64,000 nt of DNA from positions 1 to 64,000 of the forward strand of contig CAYLLB010000006.1 in the NCBI GenBank assembly GCA_964384215.1, read 5' to 3'. Position 1 is the first letter of the stretch, and every line of letters begins with the position of its first letter. The position numbers and the translations under genes are program-made. The stretch comes from JAJFUV01 sp964384215 (GTDB lineage: Bacteria > Acidobacteriota > Terriglobia > Bryobacterales > Bryobacteraceae). The notes under the pieces are model-generated. The model was not told where the DNA came from and ran no database searches. It was given only the letters and a program-made list of their open reading frames with translations. Of this stretch, positions 61,201 to 64,000 are shown in pieces.

Positions 61201-62036
61201 CGGCCGGCGCGCGAGGCCGAGGCCGCGCCGACAGGGGAATGTTCCGAGCCGATTCCAGGCTGGTGGAAGTTCCCGTCACCATTACCGATACGCGCGGGCG
61301 CTACGTCGACAACCTGCAGCAGTCGCAATTTATGGTCACCGAGGAAGGACAGGCACGGCCGATCGCCGCATTCGAGATGCATTCCTCCAGCCTCTCTTGC
61401 GCGCTTCTGCTCGATACCACCGGCAGCATGCAGGCGGCCCTGCCGGCGCTGAAGAACGCCGCCCTGAAGCTCATCGACGAATTGCGCGACAACGACATGG
61501 TGGCAGTCTACAGTTTCCAGGAGACCGTGTCGTTGCTGCAGCCGTTCACTACCGATAAACGCTCCGCAAAACGCGCCGTGCTGCGGGCTTACCCGGATGG
61601 ACGGACTGCGCTGAACGACGCCATGGTCACAGTCGCCCGCGACATCGCCAGTCGCGGGGGAAAGAAAGCCATCGTGGTTTTCACCGACGGCGCCGATAAC
61701 ATGAGTACGCTCACGGCGGACACGGCTGCCCGGCGCGCCAAAGCCGTGGGTGCCCCCGTTTACGCCATCGCGCAGGGTGAGGCGCTGCTGCACCCGGCCT
61801 TGCTCAAGCAACTGCGCAGCGTGTCGGTCGCGACCGGCGGCCTGCCCTTCGCCATCCGCCGTCCGGATGAGATCCGCAGCGTCTTCGAGAGCGTCGCCGG
61901 AGATTTGAAACACGGCTACTTGCTCGCATTCCGCCCGCCTGAGGTGAAGCCCGGCGAGTGGCGCAAGATCGAAGTCAGACTCGCCGAAGCCAAATCATAT
62001 AAAGTGCGGTCCAGGGAAGGCTATTACTCAGAGTAG
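58227..62036 (+). CDS. Giant secreted TPR / VWFA-related protein, copy 3
   Basis: 1269 residues, same order of domains: signal peptide (ending GHSQ), Ig-like domain (GQVAMEDGSPLPKRVPI) with cysteines in RDCGAN and MRCVLRAS, TPRs (about 150-340), the unrecognised middle region (FFRRLPGLGAPEFSALERF), a short Arg/Gly/Ala-rich linker near residue 1000 and a C-terminal vWA with full MIDAS: Asp1063 (DTTGSM), Thr1127 (GRTALND), FTDGADN. It starts 15 nt after copy 2. The order, spacing and near-constant 64-residue distance from MIDAS Asp to Thr in all copies show a gene triplication. Confidence 0.88.
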   Translation: MKRAISVSVLVLATVGLVPQGHSQSWYVIGQVAMEDGSPLPKRVPILRDCGANRVIHEAVADRNGHYVLRLVEASGVTGVDLHQMSEATIFMSAMRCVLRASLSGYESNVIDLTEWRPTGDPHLPTLVLRRPRPEAAFSTEAGSDVPKPARKAWGHAMKAVEAGNWHSAEQILQPVTAAHPKFARGWHLLGAIYQNQQKAEDAMDAFRKAIAADPEELGPQVMLTRLAVQIKDWETALTASEGLIKADSRHRYPEAHIHNAVARYHRSDLDGAERSAREALRLDRKRLLPRAEYVLGTVLAAKRDYQGAASHLGQYLQLEPKAADAEAVRTRIANLGKTETAAAAAQFEIENLNLPPAGEAWVPGGIRALAKAARISTPVSFENFFESYCRARVRYASPDSSQSLTGYLRSLRAYFAAMSELSSAGERREGRTVITLTLTAGPRRGETVRVLRALGWNVVTEGSATRVEPGTTEADGARQPILAMLGVDEIDMKEALEAGRSYSFEIPTENARLIGGEAWESFLGTRKEAFPGALAEAFVRDLRLAKVYAGLSAMGSDTAAALVAGVGLRRLVRQYSDLLGADGEAFALRGEAAAVPGGEASETVWAKLAGASPQNAKAFFRALFAKDNGRLAAYYAAISQPDEAHRRFFTHTGARAARFYGLFHNPYETPRPGEKPVGSWLPQFYGQLPLDGGTVRFPGGRGAWSTVPGTDEDILAKLGSPELLIELGRIERERGAPLDEASVKAILRNHADWRPLFDYFRRLPGLGAPEFSALERFTASARGFKPDRREIAVGQWYSLVELLALGVRSGALDKESSARAFARMCESVGTTGSSAQAVEALRATLGRNADPDEAVPGGLLRLSSAGRDRFEMARRSLNVPHLARLNVKDDTAVLHALSGLVYAAWLDPEALLVSEDPELLRKHRFSGPASGPQDGTLFAGAELVRSHEPPGTRFQGGFMGFGELARTLARGEAVLAAPVQEAARVQPRAAAAGARGRGRADRGMFRADSRLVEVPVTITDTRGRYVDNLQQSQFMVTEEGQARPIAAFEMHSSSLSCALLLDTTGSMQAALPALKNAALKLIDELRDNDMVAVYSFQETVSLLQPFTTDKRSAKRAVLRAYPDGRTALNDAMVTVARDIASRGGKKAIVVFTDGADNMSTLTADTAARRAKAVGAPVYAIAQGEALLHPALLKQLRSVSVATGGLPFAIRRPDEIRSVFESVAGDLKHGYLLAFRPPEVKPGEWRKIEVRLAEAKSYKVRSREGYYSE

Positions 62037-62106
62037 GTGGCAAGGGCAGTGAAGTAGGCCGGCTGGCCAGAAAGCTTGCCAGAGAGAGATACTACGCAGA
62101 GTGGAT

Positions 62107-63831
62107 ATGCGCAAGCTCTCCTTCATTCTGCTTTGCTCTGCCGCTGCCTCAATTCTCGCCGGCGGCGACCTCACCGCGCGGTACCGGCTTACGCTCGACC
62201 GCGTGCTCACCGGAACTCATCCACCCTATTCGGCGGAGATGGTGCTGCGCGATGCGATCCCCGAATCCGGGCGGCGGTTTACTGAATACAGCGGCGACGT
62301 GTCCGGCCGTTACGTGGGCGCGCTCGCCGTGGCTTCCATCGAAAGCGGACGGCAATTCCCCGCCCTCGACAGCATCGTCCCCCGCCTGCTGGGGCTGCAA
62401 AAGCCCGACGGCCATTACGGCATCGCGTTCGGTGAACGCATCACGAAATCCGAGATGGCCATGCTTTGGGGCAACGGGCGCATGCTGATCGGGCTGCTCG
62501 AATACTACCGGGCGAAGCCGCGCCCGGAGACGCTTGCCGCCGCCCGCCGTTTGGGCGACTTTCTCGTGAAGATCGCGCCGGTGATGAACGACGACGATTT
62601 GCGCCGGCGCATTGACGCGGAAGAGTTCGCCTCCGGATACATCTGCTGGACCCATAACATCGAAGGGCTGGCCGAGTTGTACCGCGTCACGAAAGATGCG
62701 CGTTATTTGCGGTTGGCCGAAGAAATCGCCGCCCGTACGAAGCGCTATCCGAAACAGCACAGCCACGGCTTCCTCTCGTCGGTGCGCGGCATAGTCGACC
62801 TGTACAAGGTGACCGGCGAAAAGAAGTACCTGGAGCAGGCCGAGCGCGAGTGGCACGGCGTGATCGAGAGCGGGAATCTGTTGGTGCAGGGCGCGGTCGG
62901 AGAAGCGTTCGCTCCCAACCTCGTGCGCACCGAAGGCTGCTCGGAGGCCGACTGGCTGCGGCTCACCATCGCGCTGTGGCGCCTGACCGGCAAGCCCGAG
63001 TACCTGGCGCAGGCCGAGCGGACGCTGTTCAACGAGTTCACCATGAATCAATTCAACACGGGCGACTTCGGCCACCGGCCAGTTTCAGACACCGGCACTC
63101 CGCTCGGCCAGGGTTCGGACGGCGGCGGCACGGCGCGCGCCTGGTGGTGCTGCACGCTGCACGGCCTGCGCGCCTTTCCCGACATCCTCGCCGCCGTCTT
63201 TCGCGCCAAAAGCGAGGCTCTTTATTACGATCTTCCGGTCGACGGCCGAGGCAAGACGCAAGGACTGGCCATGGCCGCGGACTCGACTCTCGAGCGCGAC
63301 GCGACGATCCACCTGAAAGTGTCCGCCGCCGATGGGCGGGCGCATGAGTTGGCGATCCGCAAGCCCGCCTGGGCAAACAAGATCCAAGTATCTTTTAACG
63401 GCGCACCCGCCGCATCGCCTCTGCGCGAAGGCTATGCCCGCCTGAGCCGCGTTTGGAAGACCGGCGATACGCTGCTCGTCAGATATACCCTCCGCACGTA
63501 CGCGGAGCGCAACACGAAGACGCATCGGGTGGCGCTGTTCCATGGCCCCTGGCTGCTGGGCGCCGACGATCAAGTGAACCCATATTTTTACGATGAGCCG
63601 CGCGCCGAAAATCGCCTGCGCATTGCCATCGCAGACGACGGCGCGGTGAGCCTGGAACGCGCCCGGCCTGTCCAGGCTGCGCCATTCACGGTGCCTGAGG
63701 CGCGTTTCCGCGTGAGCTATCTTCCGGGCGGCTATTCCATGCTGCCCTCGACCGCAATTCTGCGTCCGGTGGCCGAGCAGACCTCGACGCGTAGTCTTCC
63801 ATGGGAGTTTCAGTTCCTGACCGCAGAGTAA
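62107..63831 (+). CDS. GH127-family (DUF1680) beta-L-arabinofuranosidase-like enzyme
   Basis: 574 residues from ATG 62107 (a GTG two codons earlier is possible). Signal peptide ending LAGG. An alpha/alpha-barrel of GH127 type with the zinc site visible: Glu276-Gly-Cys278 (RTEGCSEADW) and Cys348-Cys349 (WWCCTLHG), matching Glu338, Cys340, Cys417 and Cys418 of the bifidobacterial enzyme. A C-terminal beta-sandwich follows (HELAIRKPAWANKIQVSFNG). It should remove terminal beta-L-arabinofuranose or a related sugar from plant-type glycans. It lies 70 nt after the vWA cluster; co-transcription is unclear. Confidence 0.88.
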   Translation: MRKLSFILLCSAAASILAGGDLTARYRLTLDRVLTGTHPPYSAEMVLRDAIPESGRRFTEYSGDVSGRYVGALAVASIESGRQFPALDSIVPRLLGLQKPDGHYGIAFGERITKSEMAMLWGNGRMLIGLLEYYRAKPRPETLAAARRLGDFLVKIAPVMNDDDLRRRIDAEEFASGYICWTHNIEGLAELYRVTKDARYLRLAEEIAARTKRYPKQHSHGFLSSVRGIVDLYKVTGEKKYLEQAEREWHGVIESGNLLVQGAVGEAFAPNLVRTEGCSEADWLRLTIALWRLTGKPEYLAQAERTLFNEFTMNQFNTGDFGHRPVSDTGTPLGQGSDGGGTARAWWCCTLHGLRAFPDILAAVFRAKSEALYYDLPVDGRGKTQGLAMAADSTLERDATIHLKVSAADGRAHELAIRKPAWANKIQVSFNGAPAASPLREGYARLSRVWKTGDTLLVRYTLRTYAERNTKTHRVALFHGPWLLGADDQVNPYFYDEPRAENRLRIAIADDGAVSLERARPVQAAPFTVPEARFRVSYLPGGYSMLPSTAILRPVAEQTSTRSLPWEFQFLTAE

Positions 63832-63838
63832 GAGCCGC

Positions 63839-64000
63839 TCAGCTCACTTCGAGCAGCGTATGGCCGTAAGCGGGAACGGTGACGACTTGCGAGAAGCGCC
63901 GCGCCGCCAGACCGAACTGGGCACAATCGAAGGCAACGGTCCGCGTCGCCGGATCCTTGTCCAGGTTGAAGCAGTTCACCACCAGGCGAGGCTCGGTGGG
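63839..64000 (-). CDS. C-terminal end of a convergent secreted or carbohydrate-active protein (partial)
   Basis: The minus-strand frame is open from the right edge of the window to TGA at 63839-63841, giving the last 53 residues (PRLVVNCFNLDKDPATRTVA, ARRFSQVVTVPAYGHTLLEV). The content looks like the small beta-sandwich that closes many glycoside hydrolases (alpha-galactosidase-like enzymes, for example), but no family can be assigned from this much. It ends 7 nt from the GH127 stop. Confidence 0.6.
   Translation of the reverse strand, partial: PTEPRLVVNCFNLDKDPATRTVAFDCAQFGLAARRFSQVVTVPAYGHTLLEVS

Larger units (their letters stand above)
50642..62036 (+). repeat. Tandem triplication of the TPR/vWA gene
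   Basis: Three head-to-tail genes of 1270, 1240 and 1269 codons share every domain boundary and many long motifs (MEDGxPxP near the N-terminus, CALLLDTTGSMQAALPALK, final REGYY). Amino-acid divergence is clear throughout, so the duplication is old rather than a recent assembly artefact. Confidence 0.85.

Noticed and set aside
50642..62036. Triplicated vWA genes as an assembly artefact or recent recombination product
   Set aside because: The three copies differ throughout, including at functional residues and in length, so they are genuine, old paralogues.

Overview
The window looks like a chromosomal segment of a GC-rich Acidobacteriota species, most likely from the Bryobacterales/Solibacterales side. 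This taxonomic call is an inference. It rests on four large Oar-like TonB-dependent receptors with N-terminal carboxypeptidase-regulatory domains, three giant TPR proteins ending in the acidobacterial VWFA-related domain, and many secreted glycosidases. I saw no rRNA, tRNA, CRISPR array, insertion sequence or prophage.

Layout. 1-9.7 kb: a receptor cut by the window edge, a ceramidase-like protein, an Asp/Glu racemase, a second receptor closely related to the first, and a GH20-type glycosidase whose C-terminus is cut off by an in-frame stop. 9.7-16 kb: a translationally coupled amidohydrolase pair (one apparently without its metal ligands), a cation/proton antiporter, a beta-propeller protein, an orphan LysW-like carrier protein, two small secreted Ig-like proteins and two thioredoxin-fold proteins. 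16-22 kb (minus strand): housekeeping genes dnaB, an rpiB-like gene, deoC, a GAF-GAF-PP2C phosphatase and lysA. The N-terminus of DeoC resembles a bacterial-microcompartment encapsulation peptide. 22-29.5 kb: a single-pass membrane protein, CstA, an M24 peptidase fused in frame to the small CstA-associated protein, a PspC protein, lactate permease, and a strong candidate small RNA (about 29.32-29.43 kb). 29.5-33.5 kb: GH89 and GH20 exoglycosidases. 33.5-47.2 kb: a LysR regulator and what looks like a sugar-acid utilisation cluster (receptor, RraA-type aldolase, MFS transporter, glucarate-dehydratase-like enolase, SDR, creatininase-like amidase, acyl-CoA ligase, sugar isomerase, Gfo/Idh oxidoreductase). 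47.4-50.6 kb: another receptor. 50.6-62.0 kb: a tandem triplication of about 1,250-residue secreted TPR/vWA proteins, the most unusual block. 62.1-64 kb: a GH127 glycosidase and the end of a convergent gene.

Functionally the window combines outer-membrane uptake (receptors), periplasmic or extracellular removal of hexosamines and other sugars (GH20, GH89, GH127), import and oxidation of sugar acids and small organic acids (MFS, CstA, lactate permease), and a block of surface or secreted adhesion-like vWA proteins of unknown role. All functions are inferred from reading motifs and gene order; no database search was run.
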